From assembly GCF_900119075.1 (NCBI RefSeq), contig NZ_FPIP01000002.1, positions 310,001 to 374,000 of the forward strand: a stretch of DNA of 64,000 nucleotides. The letters are read 5' to 3'. Source of the DNA: Ruminococcus flavefaciens (lineage in GTDB: Bacteria; Bacillota; Clostridia; Oscillospirales; Ruminococcaceae). The notes under the pieces were generated by a model, which was not told where the DNA came from, ran no database searches, and saw only the letters and a list, made by a program, of their open reading frames with translations. Positions 8,087 to 18,196 of this stretch are shown here, one piece after another; the stretch's first letter is position 1; the number at the start of each line of letters is the position of its first letter. The position numbers and the translations under genes are program-made.

Positions 8087-8115
8087 ATTATATCATAGCT
8101 TTTGGGAAAAAGCAA
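8087..8115 (-). promoter_or_regulatory. Sigma-A promoter for the small ORF/HTH/tRNA transcript
   Basis: Minus strand: TTGCTT (8110-8115), 17-bp spacer, TATAAT (8087-8092). It is the only good promoter seen upstream of the HTH gene and the three tRNAs. Confidence 0.65.
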
Positions 8116-8229
8116 GTAAACTACAGGTATATTAAAATGTTACGGCGCCATTTAAGTTAATTAATAAAACTTTTGCATCTATTGTTGCTATTATAACATT
8201 ATCTATCTAGTAACAATCAAATAATAAAA

Positions 8230-8415
8230 TTAATCAAGTATGTTAAAGGTATCTATTGTTATATTGATACGCTCTTTCGATATGTCTTTATCAACTTGAA
8301 TTAATTGACGAATCATATCCTTGGAAATGACAGTATTAAACGGAATAGCACTAATTGACTTCTTATGGGATTCGGTCGCTTTAAGGTACTTTTTAGTAAC
8401 AATAAGTATAAATAA
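8230..8415 (-). pseudogene. Remnant reading frame, unknown origin
   Basis: An open minus-strand stretch of about 60 codons ends in TAA at 8230-8232 and is closed upstream by an in-frame TAG near 8418. It has no start codon or ribosome site at its front. The residues (for example ATESHKKSISAIPFN) look protein-like but I cannot assign them. It is probably the tail of a decayed gene. The rest of 8116-8673 is AT-rich with no other feature. Confidence 0.25.
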
Positions 8416-8673
8416 AGACTAAGCTACAAGAAAATACAACTTAAAATTTCTTTCATCAGAAAATGTAACGTTTTTTTGCAATAGTTTATTTTGACTTTTA
8501 TCGTTGTTATTGAAATTCTTATTTATAAAGTATACGATATTTATCTAGTAACCAATCAATGACATATTATTGCCTAAGTTCCATATATGATACTATAAAT
8601 GTGATTTTTTGTTTGCCCCGGAAGCTAATTATAACAGCAGATATCTGATTAGAATTATCCAAAAAGCAACTAC

Positions 8674-9189
8674 TTAATTAGAAAACGTTAATGTCAAAAA
8701 ATCGATAAACTTTATTGCGTCATTATGTAAAGCAACGATTTCGTCAAATGTTTTCTCCAGTTGATAATCTAAAAAGTTTTCATGAACCATTTTGTTTCTT
8801 TCATTTCCTATATTTAAAAAAGCTCTTATATATTTTTTTAGCTCTTCATTATCATCAATTTTCTTTTTTACGCTTTCTTTAAATTCTGAACCAAAAAGCC
8901 CCAAAAAATTATTGATGTTTTTGCCATCCCACTGAAATAATGTATGATATTGTCTGTTTAGAGCTTTATTATTCAAAAAACAAACCACCCTTTCATCGTT
9001 TGATGTTTTAGTTACAAATTCCTGTATTATACCTGTAATTTTAGTTTCATAATAACTTGCACATGAAAGGAGTAGAATTTTTCGATAATGATTGCTTACA
9101 TCAATTGATTCTGAAATCATCCCTTGAGACTTTAGAAATGATTCTAAATCCTGATAGTTTTCAATTAAAGTTTGGATAGAAGACTTCAT
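8674..9189 (-). CDS. HEPN protein of the MAE_28990/MAE_18760 type, partner of DUF262
   Basis: 171 residues from the ATG at 9187-9189, preferred over an upstream ATG at 9207 because GGAGG (9196-9200) lies 6 bp before it. It is an all-helical protein. GNERNKMVHENF near residue 135 holds RX4H, the HEPN active-site motif of ribonucleases. HEPN proteins of this group are known as neighbours of DUF262 proteins, and here the stop of the DUF262 gene overlaps this ribosome site. A toxin or RNase effector paired with the DUF262 sensor is the likely role. Substrate is unknown. Confidence 0.65.
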   Translation of the reverse strand: MKSSIQTLIENYQDLESFLKSQGMISESIDVSNHYRKILLLSCASYYETKITGIIQEFVTKTSNDERVVCFLNNKALNRQYHTLFQWDGKNINNFLGLFGSEFKESVKKKIDDNEELKKYIRAFLNIGNERNKMVHENFLDYQLEKTFDEIVALHNDAIKFIDFLTLTFSN

Positions 9190-9199
9190 AAACTGCCTC

Positions 9200-10363
9200 C
9201 TATTCAAACTTTAACAATGAAATCGCACGGCTTATTCTGTTGGTAACATTCGTTTTTGAAGCGACACTTCCTTGATTAGATGAAATAAATGAAACATCTT
9301 CTTTAAGGCTTTTTATGCTATCATTTACGATTTTCTTATCTATCAATTTTTTTATTTCAAAAAATGGCTTGGCTGTTGCCACAAAAACAGATTCAAACAG
9401 AGAGATAGAGAACTGCTTGGTTTTGGTGCAGAAAATGTCTTCATCTAAACAGGAACAACTTTCTAGAAATGAGTTAAATAAATCAAATAAATATTGAATA
9501 GTATCGTCTTTAAAATGATTAGCTTTTTTTGAGAAGGTGTTGAGAAATTTTCCCATCGGAGAACTGTATTCTTTGTATTCAAACAACATCGCAAAGGCAC
9601 GTAATAATATTTCAATATCTTTAAAATGCATATCTTCATCTGTTTGACGAAGTAATCTGCGCCAGTCTGGCAAAATATTAATTTCAAAGAGTTTTCTATA
9701 AAAACTTGAATAATATAAACTCATTCTTATTTCTTGTGGCGATAAATTTTGCCCCCCTGTGTTAAGGCGGTTAAAAATTTCATATATAGCTGAATCATCA
9801 TCTGGCTCATTTTGTTTAATAACAACAGATCGAATAGTTCTTAATATTTCAAAAGTATATTTATATTCATCCAATGTTTCGAATTTGAGTTTATCAAATT
9901 TATTTTTTTCCTTTTTAGTAAAAGAAGGAAGATTTAAAGAGAAATTTTTGAAATATTTATCATTACTTAGTATACTTGAATCAATTTTTGTATCACCGGT
10001 TAAATACTGCCTTAATATAGCTCGTCCCTCTTTGGTTGGAAATCGTTGTTTCATAAAAAAATAAATTGAAAGTAATCTTTGCTGTCCGTCAATTACATAA
10101 AAACTGTTTTTTCCCTGTTCATATAGGAAAACTTGAGGCACAGGCAGCCCGATAATTATTGATTCAATAAGTTTTGATGCTCTTTTTTCGTCCCAAACGT
10201 AATTCCTTTGAAATGGTGGCATTTTTATTACTCCATTATCAATCAAACTAAATATTGTAGAAATATTAAAGTCATTTGGAGTTGAGGTAATATCATATTC
10301 TGTCACTACCGGACCACTTCCTTCTTCATCTAATAAACCTTCATCATACCATTGCTCATTCAT
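9200..10363 (-). CDS. DUF262 (GmrS-like/ParB-fold) protein
   Basis: 387 residues. The N-terminal half has the DUF262 core: MPPFQRNYVWD (about 48-58), then YVIDGQQRLLSIYFF (about 88-102), where DGQQR is the conserved nucleotide-binding loop. NRLNTGGQNLSPQEIR follows around 195-210. In GmrSD (Type IV restriction of glucosylated DNA) this domain hydrolyses NTP and drives a DUF1524 nuclease. No HNH/DUF1524 part is seen here; the C-terminus is helical. The neighbouring HEPN protein may supply the nuclease. The start has AGGAGG upstream. It reads as a two-gene defence unit. Confidence 0.75.
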   Translation of the reverse strand: MNEQWYDEGLLDEEGSGPVVTEYDITSTPNDFNISTIFSLIDNGVIKMPPFQRNYVWDEKRASKLIESIIIGLPVPQVFLYEQGKNSFYVIDGQQRLLSIYFFMKQRFPTKEGRAILRQYLTGDTKIDSSILSNDKYFKNFSLNLPSFTKKEKNKFDKLKFETLDEYKYTFEILRTIRSVVIKQNEPDDDSAIYEIFNRLNTGGQNLSPQEIRMSLYYSSFYRKLFEINILPDWRRLLRQTDEDMHFKDIEILLRAFAMLFEYKEYSSPMGKFLNTFSKKANHFKDDTIQYLFDLFNSFLESCSCLDEDIFCTKTKQFSISLFESVFVATAKPFFEIKKLIDKKIVNDSIKSLKEDVSFISSNQGSVASKTNVTNRISRAISLLKFE

Positions 10364-10497
10364 ATTATTATCCTCCTTATAAATATTATTCTGATATATT
10401 GTGAGAATATATATTCAAAACCAAATTATTATTTACATAATCCGCAATATGGTCTTATATTTGTAATTCTTCTTCAAATTGCTTTAATAGCTGCATT

Positions 10498-10920
10498 TTA
10501 AGCGCCATTATTTTTTATGGATTTTTTTAATTCATTTAGTGTCTCGTTTATAGCAATATTTTTTAATTGGCATTCCCACACAACAACGACCTTCCATCCA
10601 AGTACTTGAAGCTCATTTTTCTTTCTGATGTCTCGCTGTTTATTTGTTTCAATTTTATTAACCCAGAACTCCGTGTTGGTTTTCGGCACAACAAAATAAC
10701 GACAGCCTTCGTGACCGTGCCAGAAGCAGCCGTTCACAAAAATCACTGTCTTATACTTTGGTAACACAATATCGGGTGTCCCGGGAAGTCTTTTATCATT
10801 TTTTCTGTATCTGAAGCCCTGAGAGAAAAGATACTTGCGTACTATTTCTTCAGGTTTTGTATTCTTACCTTTGATACAGGACATATTATAACTTCGTGTT
10901 TCTTTATCATGTACGTCCAT
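10498..10920 (-). CDS. vsr: Very short patch repair endonuclease Vsr
   Basis: 140 residues, the usual length. RSYNMSCIKGKNTKPE at the N-terminus, GTPDIVLPKYKTVIFV with the catalytic Asp (near 50), and GCFWHGHEGC with zinc ligands are all Vsr hallmarks. The enzyme nicks 5' of T in T:G mismatches left by deamination of 5-methylcytosine. It overlaps the 3' end of the cytosine methyltransferase gene by 14 bp and is translated from the same operon, so it should guard that enzyme's sites. It is the last gene of the six-gene run. Confidence 0.92.
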   Translation of the reverse strand: MDVHDKETRSYNMSCIKGKNTKPEEIVRKYLFSQGFRYRKNDKRLPGTPDIVLPKYKTVIFVNGCFWHGHEGCRYFVVPKTNTEFWVNKIETNKQRDIRKKNELQVLGWKVVVVWECQLKNIAINETLNELKKSIKNNGA

Positions 10921-12199
10921 TTTTATACTCTTCTATGTATTTATCTGTTTGTATCATCAGCCAGAACATTCCTTCAAGAAGTTTGACTGGTATGCTGTTG
11001 CCAGCCATACGGATAATCTTATCTCTCGGGAAGAACCAGTCTCCTTTATGAAACTCAACATTCCGCTTCTTGATATTCTTGAAATCCTTGTCCCTGAACC
11101 CCATGAACAATAAGCATTCTCTTGGAGTGAGGTATCTGAATTTACTTCTGCCTTCGATACCACTTTCAAAGAACAAGTTGCCGGAATTAGGATTCCTGTC
11201 CTGCTTTGTAGTTATTGTTCGTATATATTTGATTTCAGGATTGAAAGAGCCATCAGAAAGAACTATCTGTGGATTTTCTTCCCATATTCTTCTCCTTGAG
11301 GGAGTATCGTTAGGCGTACATTCAATAGCTTCTTCCAGAAGCTTTTTGTCAGAGTAATCAGTTCTCAGTAACTTTTTGATACTCTTCCTCTTATAGAATT
11401 TACTTTTCTTATATGATGTTCTGACATCTTCTTTTTTTATTCCGTCAAAATATGCTTTCAGCTTCTCATGAAGCTCCTCGTCATCTCCGAAATAGACGCT
11501 TAACATCAGTAATCTTGGTCTGTTCTGAGGAAGCCCGAAGTCTGCGGCATTAAGCTCATAGTATTGACTGTGATAACCGAGTTTTTCAAGATCATTCATC
11601 CAGATGGTGAAATTTCCAAAATGTCGCTTGGAAAGTAACGTCGGGACATTCTCCATAAGAAGAAAACGAGGGAGCTTTTTATTATTATCCTTCATTTCCT
11701 GAAGAATTCTTCCGACTTGCCATAAAAGACTGGATCTGCTGTTAGAATCCTTATCTATGCCTTTATTATAACCGTGGAAAGCACCTACATTCGACAAGTC
11801 CTGACAAGGAAAGGAATAGGTCAGAATATCAATATTATCGGGCATTTCAGCGCCATCCAGCGAGCTGATATCCACAAAATTATTGCTTTTCCTTATTCCG
11901 GACAGTATATACCTCAGTGCTTCAACAGAATACGTTTTAAGCATACTGTAATCCATCGGCTGTTTACCATCATTGCTGAGGGTATAATCTTTCAGTATTT
12001 CAAGTATGTCAGGTTTCTCCATTTTTGCAATTTCTGTATCAAGGTCAGGAGAATTGTGTATTGCATCATATGCTACAAAGGCGTGGATATCCCATTCACA
12101 GGTAGCGAGCGTATTTATCTTGACGTTGAGATTTTCAAGTGCCCGTGCCTGACTACCGATTCCACTGAAAAATTCAACCAGATTATAGGTCTGATTCAT
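10907..12199 (-). CDS. DNA (cytosine-5-)-methyltransferase of the MORC/Z1 operon
   Basis: 430 residues with the C5-methyltransferase motifs in order: I FFSGIGS (about 9-15, SAM binding), IV SFPCQDLSNVG (about 130, catalytic Cys), VI LMENVPTL, VIII PQNRPRLLM, IX LTPRECLLFMGF, X AGNSIPVKLLEGMF. The target-recognition region lies between VIII and IX and does not tell the site. Start overlaps the AIPR stop by 4 bp (ATGA), so translation is coupled. The modification presumably protects the host from the nuclease activity of the upstream genes. It is distinct from the EcoRII-type enzyme at 25206-26333. Confidence 0.9.
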   Translation of the reverse strand: MNQTYNLVEFFSGIGSQARALENLNVKINTLATCEWDIHAFVAYDAIHNSPDLDTEIAKMEKPDILEILKDYTLSNDGKQPMDYSMLKTYSVEALRYILSGIRKSNNFVDISSLDGAEMPDNIDILTYSFPCQDLSNVGAFHGYNKGIDKDSNSRSSLLWQVGRILQEMKDNNKKLPRFLLMENVPTLLSKRHFGNFTIWMNDLEKLGYHSQYYELNAADFGLPQNRPRLLMLSVYFGDDEELHEKLKAYFDGIKKEDVRTSYKKSKFYKRKSIKKLLRTDYSDKKLLEEAIECTPNDTPSRRRIWEENPQIVLSDGSFNPEIKYIRTITTKQDRNPNSGNLFFESGIEGRSKFRYLTPRECLLFMGFRDKDFKNIKKRNVEFHKGDWFFPRDKIIRMAGNSIPVKLLEGMFWLMIQTDKYIEEYKNGRT

Positions 12200-14466
12200 T
12201 GCTTCTTTAGCAACCCTTCTGTTATCAATTTATCTTCAAGTCCGAGTGCTGTCTGTATTGCTTTTGTCACTCTGGACGGTACTTTACCCGATGAAGTAAT
12301 CGGGACATCACCAGTTTTAGCCATTTCAACAAGCTGATTTATAGCGGTAAGCTCCTGGAAAGACGGTTTGATCCTGTGATCCTGAGCAATTTTTACAAGG
12401 CTCTGCCAATAATCCACACCACGGTTAACAATCTCCATGATATTTTGCAGGTTATTTTCCTCTTTTTTCTCAGTTTTCGCAGCCTGTTCGACTTCCTTGA
12501 CTTCAGCTGAACTTACCAGTTCCTTCAGAAAATCGGCAGATGGTTTATACTCTATTGTATCACGAAAGCGTTCCCATGTCAAAAGTTTTTTGCAATATTC
12601 CGTAACAATGACACCATTGCTGTCACAAATGAAATCATTGGTCATTTTTGTGACGATTTCAATCTCACGCATAAAGGCAGGCGATAACATCTGTTTATCC
12701 CAGATCTTCATCCAGTCAAGTGAGAAACCTGAAGGAATAGATGATATGATCTTTGCTATTGAATAAGGAACTATATTCAGCTTATAACCACCTGTTTTAT
12801 ACCAGAAGCCAGTAGGGTTACGGGCAGAATCCTTATGTGATTCAAGATAATTATCGACGGATCTGTATATTATTGCGGCACAGATACATTTCTTGAAGTA
12901 GAATTCATTGAATGATTCTCTGTTTTTTCTGAAAGCTTCACTGATTTCAGTTCCGAAAGCCTTCATAGTCCAGTTTTTACCTCTTGATACGATATCAGGA
13001 CGCAGAGAGAATACCGCTGTAATATACATTGCAAGCTGTTCTTTTGTTATAATCTGTGCTTTGGGGAATTTTGACATAAAGCGTTTCTGCTCATCTTTGG
13101 ACAGCTTGACCTGTTCCTGCTTATATTTCTTTCTTGAACGCTCATAATACCAGCCTGTTGGAACAGCAGACTGTCCCGGAGGTGCAAGGAATCGCTTGGA
13201 CATTTTCTCCATCTGAATATGGAACGGATCATTAGAGAAAAGGTCGGCTGCTGTAACCTTATTCTGGCTGTTGGCAAATTTAGCGATTGACTGCACCATT
13301 TCGTCATAGAAGCGTATACCGTTCTCATCTTCGGACTCACGATCATCAATTACAGTCAGCTTCATAGGAACATAAATGCCTTCAAGCTCAGTATTGGTTC
13401 TTTTGAGTACCGCTTCAGCAAGAGAAGCGGTAGTCTGACCGCCGTTGATAATCTGAAGGTCTACAACCCGTGTGATGTATAGCTGACCGTCAATCAGCTC
13501 GGTTTCAACGTCGGAAGCAGTTGTGGCTATGCCATTATTATATGTGAAGAACTTTGTAGGATCATTGTTTATAGTTCTCCTGATGCCGCTGTTAACGCTT
13601 TTTGAACCACCTGTACCGAGGAAGGCTCTTACATTACCTTCAAGCACACGACTTCCATGTTCTATGTATATATCTGCAAGCAACTTGCCCGGAATAATAG
13701 CTATATAGGCTTCATAGTCAAGATTATCACCGATATCACCCTTGATACAGGGGATACCTTTGTATCCATAATCTTCCTCAACATCAATAACGATAGGCTC
13801 ATTATTGTTACTGTTTTCCATTTCATAGAAACGTTCAGGATACCAGAGAGCGATTTCGAGAGGTTTACCATTGAAATCTTCTTTTTTGATTTTTTTATTG
13901 GTTTTTGTCGTTTTTTTCTTCCCTCTGGTGTTCTTGATTGTTGTTTCCAGAAGATTTGTGCTTAGAAGCCTTGTATCAAGTTCTTTGTTGGTGAGAATAT
14001 AGAATTTTACCTTTAGAATAAGCTCAGGATCATCACTATCTGCATTTATCCTTCTGCGGATATAGCTTGCAATTTTTAATACTTCATCAGAATCATCAAA
14101 GTATGAACTGATGTCACCATTACAAGCCTCATCAAGGAAGTAATACATCTTCCAGTATAGTTCATCCACTCTTGTTAAAGTTAGTTTATCTGTTTCCTTC
14201 GCATCCTGAAAGTCGCTGATAAGCAATATGAGGCTATGATCTGTCTCATCAAAGCAGTAGCCGTCAGCTCTCATCAACCTACCTCTTTTTCCCTTCTTGT
14301 CTCCCATACCTGTTCTTTCAGGTGAGTCAAGCTCATTGAAGTCCATCAGCAGATCAAAAGTGTGATTCAGGAACTCGTCTTCAGTATCTGTACCACTATG
14401 AGCAGAATCTGCTCTCAATGTTTCCAGAAATTCTTCCTTATACTCCTGATAATCCATAGCCTTCAC
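12196..14466 (-). CDS. AIPR family abortive-infection protein
   Basis: 756 residues. The central block FFTYNNGIATTASDVE, then VVDLQIINGGQTTASLAEA (about 310-350), is the AIPR signature. FANSQNKVTAADLFSNDPFH follows. The family is named from an abortive phage resistance protein; its biochemical activity is not known to me. It sits 5 bp after the DUF4420 gene and overlaps the methyltransferase start. In earlier genome surveys AIPR genes recur beside Z1, DUF4420 and MORC-type genes, matching this operon. Position between nuclease and methylase suggests a part of the restriction complex. Confidence 0.85.
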   Translation of the reverse strand: MKAMDYQEYKEEFLETLRADSAHSGTDTEDEFLNHTFDLLMDFNELDSPERTGMGDKKGKRGRLMRADGYCFDETDHSLILLISDFQDAKETDKLTLTRVDELYWKMYYFLDEACNGDISSYFDDSDEVLKIASYIRRRINADSDDPELILKVKFYILTNKELDTRLLSTNLLETTIKNTRGKKKTTKTNKKIKKEDFNGKPLEIALWYPERFYEMENSNNNEPIVIDVEEDYGYKGIPCIKGDIGDNLDYEAYIAIIPGKLLADIYIEHGSRVLEGNVRAFLGTGGSKSVNSGIRRTINNDPTKFFTYNNGIATTASDVETELIDGQLYITRVVDLQIINGGQTTASLAEAVLKRTNTELEGIYVPMKLTVIDDRESEDENGIRFYDEMVQSIAKFANSQNKVTAADLFSNDPFHIQMEKMSKRFLAPPGQSAVPTGWYYERSRKKYKQEQVKLSKDEQKRFMSKFPKAQIITKEQLAMYITAVFSLRPDIVSRGKNWTMKAFGTEISEAFRKNRESFNEFYFKKCICAAIIYRSVDNYLESHKDSARNPTGFWYKTGGYKLNIVPYSIAKIISSIPSGFSLDWMKIWDKQMLSPAFMREIEIVTKMTNDFICDSNGVIVTEYCKKLLTWERFRDTIEYKPSADFLKELVSSAEVKEVEQAAKTEKKEENNLQNIMEIVNRGVDYWQSLVKIAQDHRIKPSFQELTAINQLVEMAKTGDVPITSSGKVPSRVTKAIQTALGLEDKLITEGLLKKQ

Positions 14467-14471
14467 TCCTT

Positions 14472-15386
14472 TCAGTCTTTGATTTCAAAATCCGTTATCT
14501 TATTAAGATCAATATCATATGTTGCTTTAAGTATAGCTTCAGGAACATCTCCGGGTATCAGCTTAGGGAAAGTATCGTTGACACGGAAATTCTTGCTGTA
14601 TATCAGCTCAAAAACAAAATCATCATAATAGTTGTGGTATTCATATCCCTGTAATGCAACCTTTGACATAAACAGATCACGGTCATCGCTGTCAGAAAAA
14701 CGATTACGGATATCAACGATAAGCTTATTCAGTGTGATGCCGTTATACTCTGTACTCATTTTCTCAAGAGCATATACAGCAAGTTCACCATCGTGTTCGC
14801 TGTCAAGCTGCTCCAGTGATGAAATATGTACGGTCAGTGAGCTTCTTCTTATCGTCTTTACTTCAGTCCATGTATCACCATAGGAAAAGTCCTTATGTGT
14901 CAGTTCCTGTCCGCTCCAGCTTCTTAGTGCTTCAGGTAATCCTATTCGTTTACTGAGCTGATCTCTCAGAAACAGAAGCTCTCCTATAAGCCCCATGATC
15001 TGTGCTTCATTCAGAAAATCCTTTTTGGATGATACGAACATTTTCTTCCATTGATGAAAACGCACTACAATAGCATTGTATCCGCCTTTCTCATCTGTCA
15101 GCTCTCTTGTCTGCTCTATAAGATCATCACAGAATGTATAGAACAATCCGCTTATCTCCTCGTCAGTAAGCGAAAAACGTATTGTTTTGTATTTCTGGTT
15201 ATCATATTGATTGACTTCAATAGCAGATGTGCCTTTCACTTTACGAGGATTGAATGCTGACCGCAGTTCGATAGACTTACGCCCTTTTTCGTCAAGTCCT
15301 ATGTATAATTCAAGGATATGGTCAGTATCAACTCTCGAATAGTATTCAGGTACTGAAAATGTATCAAATCGCTCTTTTAACGTCAT
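14472..15386 (-). CDS. DUF4420 PD-(D/E)XK motif protein
   Basis: 304 residues. IMGLIGELLFLRDQL (about 125-140) gives the helix with the first Glu. HKDFSYGDTWTEVKTIRRSS (about 165-185) holds the Asp and E-V-K of a PD-(D/E)XK nuclease, with the Lys two residues after the Glu. The protein is therefore the likely DNA-cutting subunit of the operon. Start codon overlaps the Z1 stop (TAATG). Cleavage site and cofactors cannot be read from the sequence. Confidence 0.8.
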   Translation of the reverse strand: MTLKERFDTFSVPEYYSRVDTDHILELYIGLDEKGRKSIELRSAFNPRKVKGTSAIEVNQYDNQKYKTIRFSLTDEEISGLFYTFCDDLIEQTRELTDEKGGYNAIVVRFHQWKKMFVSSKKDFLNEAQIMGLIGELLFLRDQLSKRIGLPEALRSWSGQELTHKDFSYGDTWTEVKTIRRSSLTVHISSLEQLDSEHDGELAVYALEKMSTEYNGITLNKLIVDIRNRFSDSDDRDLFMSKVALQGYEYHNYYDDFVFELIYSKNFRVNDTFPKLIPGDVPEAILKATYDIDLNKITDFEIKD

Positions 15387-18196
15387 TATTCTTCCTCCTC
15401 ACTTTCAGCAAGGATATCATTGAGTTCAAACCAGTTATATGCCTTGTTTGCGCGATAAGTGGTGTATTCAAATACAGAAGCTCTGTCATTTTCAGGGAAT
15501 CCGATAGCAAGACCAACCGAAGGTAGCCCCTCCATTTCTTTGTCAAGTCTTTCAAAGGCTATATGCTGGTTTTCCTGACCTTCAATATCAACAAAATAAA
15601 TTATAAGTAAAGGTCTTCTGTTCTTGACGTATTTAAACCACGTTATTCCCGGATATGTGGATGTTTCTGAGAAATCCTTCTTCTTTTCTTTTTTATATTC
15701 AACTTTGAAGCGGGCTTTCGCAGCTTCCATTATTTCTTCCGCTGTCATATCGGGAGTATCAACTATTCCGGTCATACCATCTCCCGGACCGCCAAGCTTA
15801 CCTCGGCGTCCGATGTTAAGACGATTTTCCTCTACAGAAGTGGAACAACCTCCACGGAATATGGTAGTTATCTCTTTGCCTGCAATCTCAATTCTTTTAT
15901 CGCTCTTAGTTCCTTCAATTATTGCAATATCGAAGAATTCAAGACATGATTCGTCACAGTTGGTTATAAAGTTTGAAAGCTGAGACGGTCTGAAATGTCC
16001 GTTATACTTTGAAATTTCAAGTTTTGTAATGAGGTCAGAAATTTTTGATTTAGGAACATTCTGTATCATATACCTGCCTTTACCATGTGCTGTCTGCTGA
16101 CGTTCAAAAGGCATCCCCTCAGAAACAAGCGTTTCAATGAATGTTTTTATTCTACGGTAATTCTTTTTCTGAAGCTCAGGATCGTAGACAAGATACGGGG
16201 TTTCAATAATATTACCGAAATAGCTATTAACGAGCGTTTCGTCTTTGGAGTTACGCATCTTGTTGGCAGCGGTGATCTGAAGATCATCAGCATCATTCTT
16301 TACTCTGATACCAAAGTCCCTCGGACGCATCTTGTTTTCATTCATAAGACGCATATCTGCCTTCAGTTCCTCGGTTGCTCTGGAGATTTCGGCGTACCAT
16401 TCCGCAGAAGCCTTATGCGTCCAGATACGGAACAGATCTTCATAACCACGTCTGTAACCGAACCACCTTCCCATCTGCATCAGTACATCATATGTACAGG
16501 TATTACGATAGAAATAGCTGATAATAAGTCCTTCAAGAGTTAATCCTCTTGAAAGAGCAAGACCGCCGATGGCAATAACCCTTATACTTTCGTTTGCAGG
16601 ATAAACGAGTTTATCTGTTCCTTTAGCACTGTTTACGACTTTTATCATTATAGGCTCAACGGCATTATACAGGCTGCCAACAATATCGTCCCACTCAAAT
16701 TCTGTATCCGAAAAATGTGTTTCCCACAGAGAATGAATTCTTTTAAGAACAGGACTTTTTATTGATTCTTCAAAATCATGACTAAGATTGAACTTGATTT
16801 CTCTGTAAGCCTTCGTATGAATATCTTCAACTTCAGAACGGATATGCTTCTGAACTTTAACAAATCGGGACATATTGATAAGCATCGAACGATGCGTCTT
16901 TGTATCGCCACGCAAATCCCTGATAGCATTCACAATGTAGAAAGAATATATTGCATCTGTAAGACTGTCGGGAAGATCGCCCTGCCATTCCTTCTTGTGC
17001 TTGAAATAGAATGAATATCCGTCGCTCTCCTCAACACCTGCATCAGTGATGTATATAAGCTGAGAATGATATTCACCGTTTTCAGCAAATATCTTCTCAG
17101 GTCCGATATAGTTTGAGGGCGTAGGTAGAGATACTATAAAATCTTCCGGAAAAAGATCCTGATTCTCCATTTCTTCTGTCGTTTCCGGATCGATGAACAC
17201 GTTAGCAAAAGGAGTAGCAGTAAATCCGATATAATTAGAACGGGTAAACAAATTAGCAAGATTTCTGATAAGGCGGTTGATTGTAGTCGGATCTTCCTTA
17301 TCTTTACTTGTATTGATAGATGCGTTATCAGCTTCATCGTCAATCATAAGCATAGGTTGATCTATTTTACCTGTGAGCTTATCAGCATTAAGGTTCTGAA
17401 GCCATTTTGTGAGCTTATTAAGCACGTCCTTCTGCTTTTTGATGACAAAAACAACAGCGTTGAAATTGCGTAATGCAACAGCAATTTTATCGGAATTACC
17501 CGTAAAATCATTATTTCTTGAAGTGAGAGCTGTCGCAAAAATATCCTGATTATCTGTTCCGACGCCGACACGTCGACCTCCAGTTGACGGATCAGACATA
17601 TCAATACCAATAAAACCTTCTTCAACACGCTCCTGTGTTTGTTTACGAAGGGATTCGATTGTACCTGTCAGAAGAATAAAAACCCTGAACCCTGCATCAG
17701 CAGCCTTACAGATAAGACCTATATATGTAGAAGTCTTACCAGACTGTACATCGCCGATAACAAGTCCTCTCCTGAGAATCGGGACATCTGTTTTGATGTT
17801 GGGATTCAGCAGGTAGTTCATAAGATCCTGATCAAGGGTTTCATTACCGAGTTTGCTGACAATATTCGGACTGAAATGCTTCTCGTCTATCAGATAATCC
17901 TTATACCTGAGCCAGAACTTCTGATCAAGCTCGTCTTTGATATCAGTATACCATTCTTCCTGATCATAGTCGTTCAGTATCTTACTGCCGGGTCTGGATT
18001 GGATCATATATCTGTATTTCAGGTCACGCTTGCAGGCTTCACGTTCTTCATCAGAACAGTCTACACTTACAATAGAAAGTGCCTGAGTAATAAGCTCATC
18101 TATCTTTTCATCTGTAAGCGTGTTGGCTATACCAGTAAGCTCTATCAGGTTACGTACCATTCCGACTATATTATTAACTCTTTCCTGATTTACCAT
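15386..18196 (-). CDS. Z1-domain superfamily II ATPase/helicase
   Basis: 936 residues. Walker A is GDVQSGKTS (about 148-156), Walker B MLMIDDEADNAS (about 288-299), motif III-like GFTATPFANVF. The Z1 domain itself is seen at IAIGGLALSRGLTLEGLI and MGRWFGYRRGY (about 545-600). Z1 proteins accompany MORC-type ATPases and AIPR genes in predicted restriction systems. It would translocate or remodel DNA using ATP. Overlaps the MORC gene by 23 bp. The length is typical of the family. Confidence 0.88.
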   Translation of the reverse strand: MVNQERVNNIVGMVRNLIELTGIANTLTDEKIDELITQALSIVSVDCSDEEREACKRDLKYRYMIQSRPGSKILNDYDQEEWYTDIKDELDQKFWLRYKDYLIDEKHFSPNIVSKLGNETLDQDLMNYLLNPNIKTDVPILRRGLVIGDVQSGKTSTYIGLICKAADAGFRVFILLTGTIESLRKQTQERVEEGFIGIDMSDPSTGGRRVGVGTDNQDIFATALTSRNNDFTGNSDKIAVALRNFNAVVFVIKKQKDVLNKLTKWLQNLNADKLTGKIDQPMLMIDDEADNASINTSKDKEDPTTINRLIRNLANLFTRSNYIGFTATPFANVFIDPETTEEMENQDLFPEDFIVSLPTPSNYIGPEKIFAENGEYHSQLIYITDAGVEESDGYSFYFKHKKEWQGDLPDSLTDAIYSFYIVNAIRDLRGDTKTHRSMLINMSRFVKVQKHIRSEVEDIHTKAYREIKFNLSHDFEESIKSPVLKRIHSLWETHFSDTEFEWDDIVGSLYNAVEPIMIKVVNSAKGTDKLVYPANESIRVIAIGGLALSRGLTLEGLIISYFYRNTCTYDVLMQMGRWFGYRRGYEDLFRIWTHKASAEWYAEISRATEELKADMRLMNENKMRPRDFGIRVKNDADDLQITAANKMRNSKDETLVNSYFGNIIETPYLVYDPELQKKNYRRIKTFIETLVSEGMPFERQQTAHGKGRYMIQNVPKSKISDLITKLEISKYNGHFRPSQLSNFITNCDESCLEFFDIAIIEGTKSDKRIEIAGKEITTIFRGGCSTSVEENRLNIGRRGKLGGPGDGMTGIVDTPDMTAEEIMEAAKARFKVEYKKEKKKDFSETSTYPGITWFKYVKNRRPLLIIYFVDIEGQENQHIAFERLDKEMEGLPSVGLAIGFPENDRASVFEYTTYRANKAYNWFELNDILAESEEEE

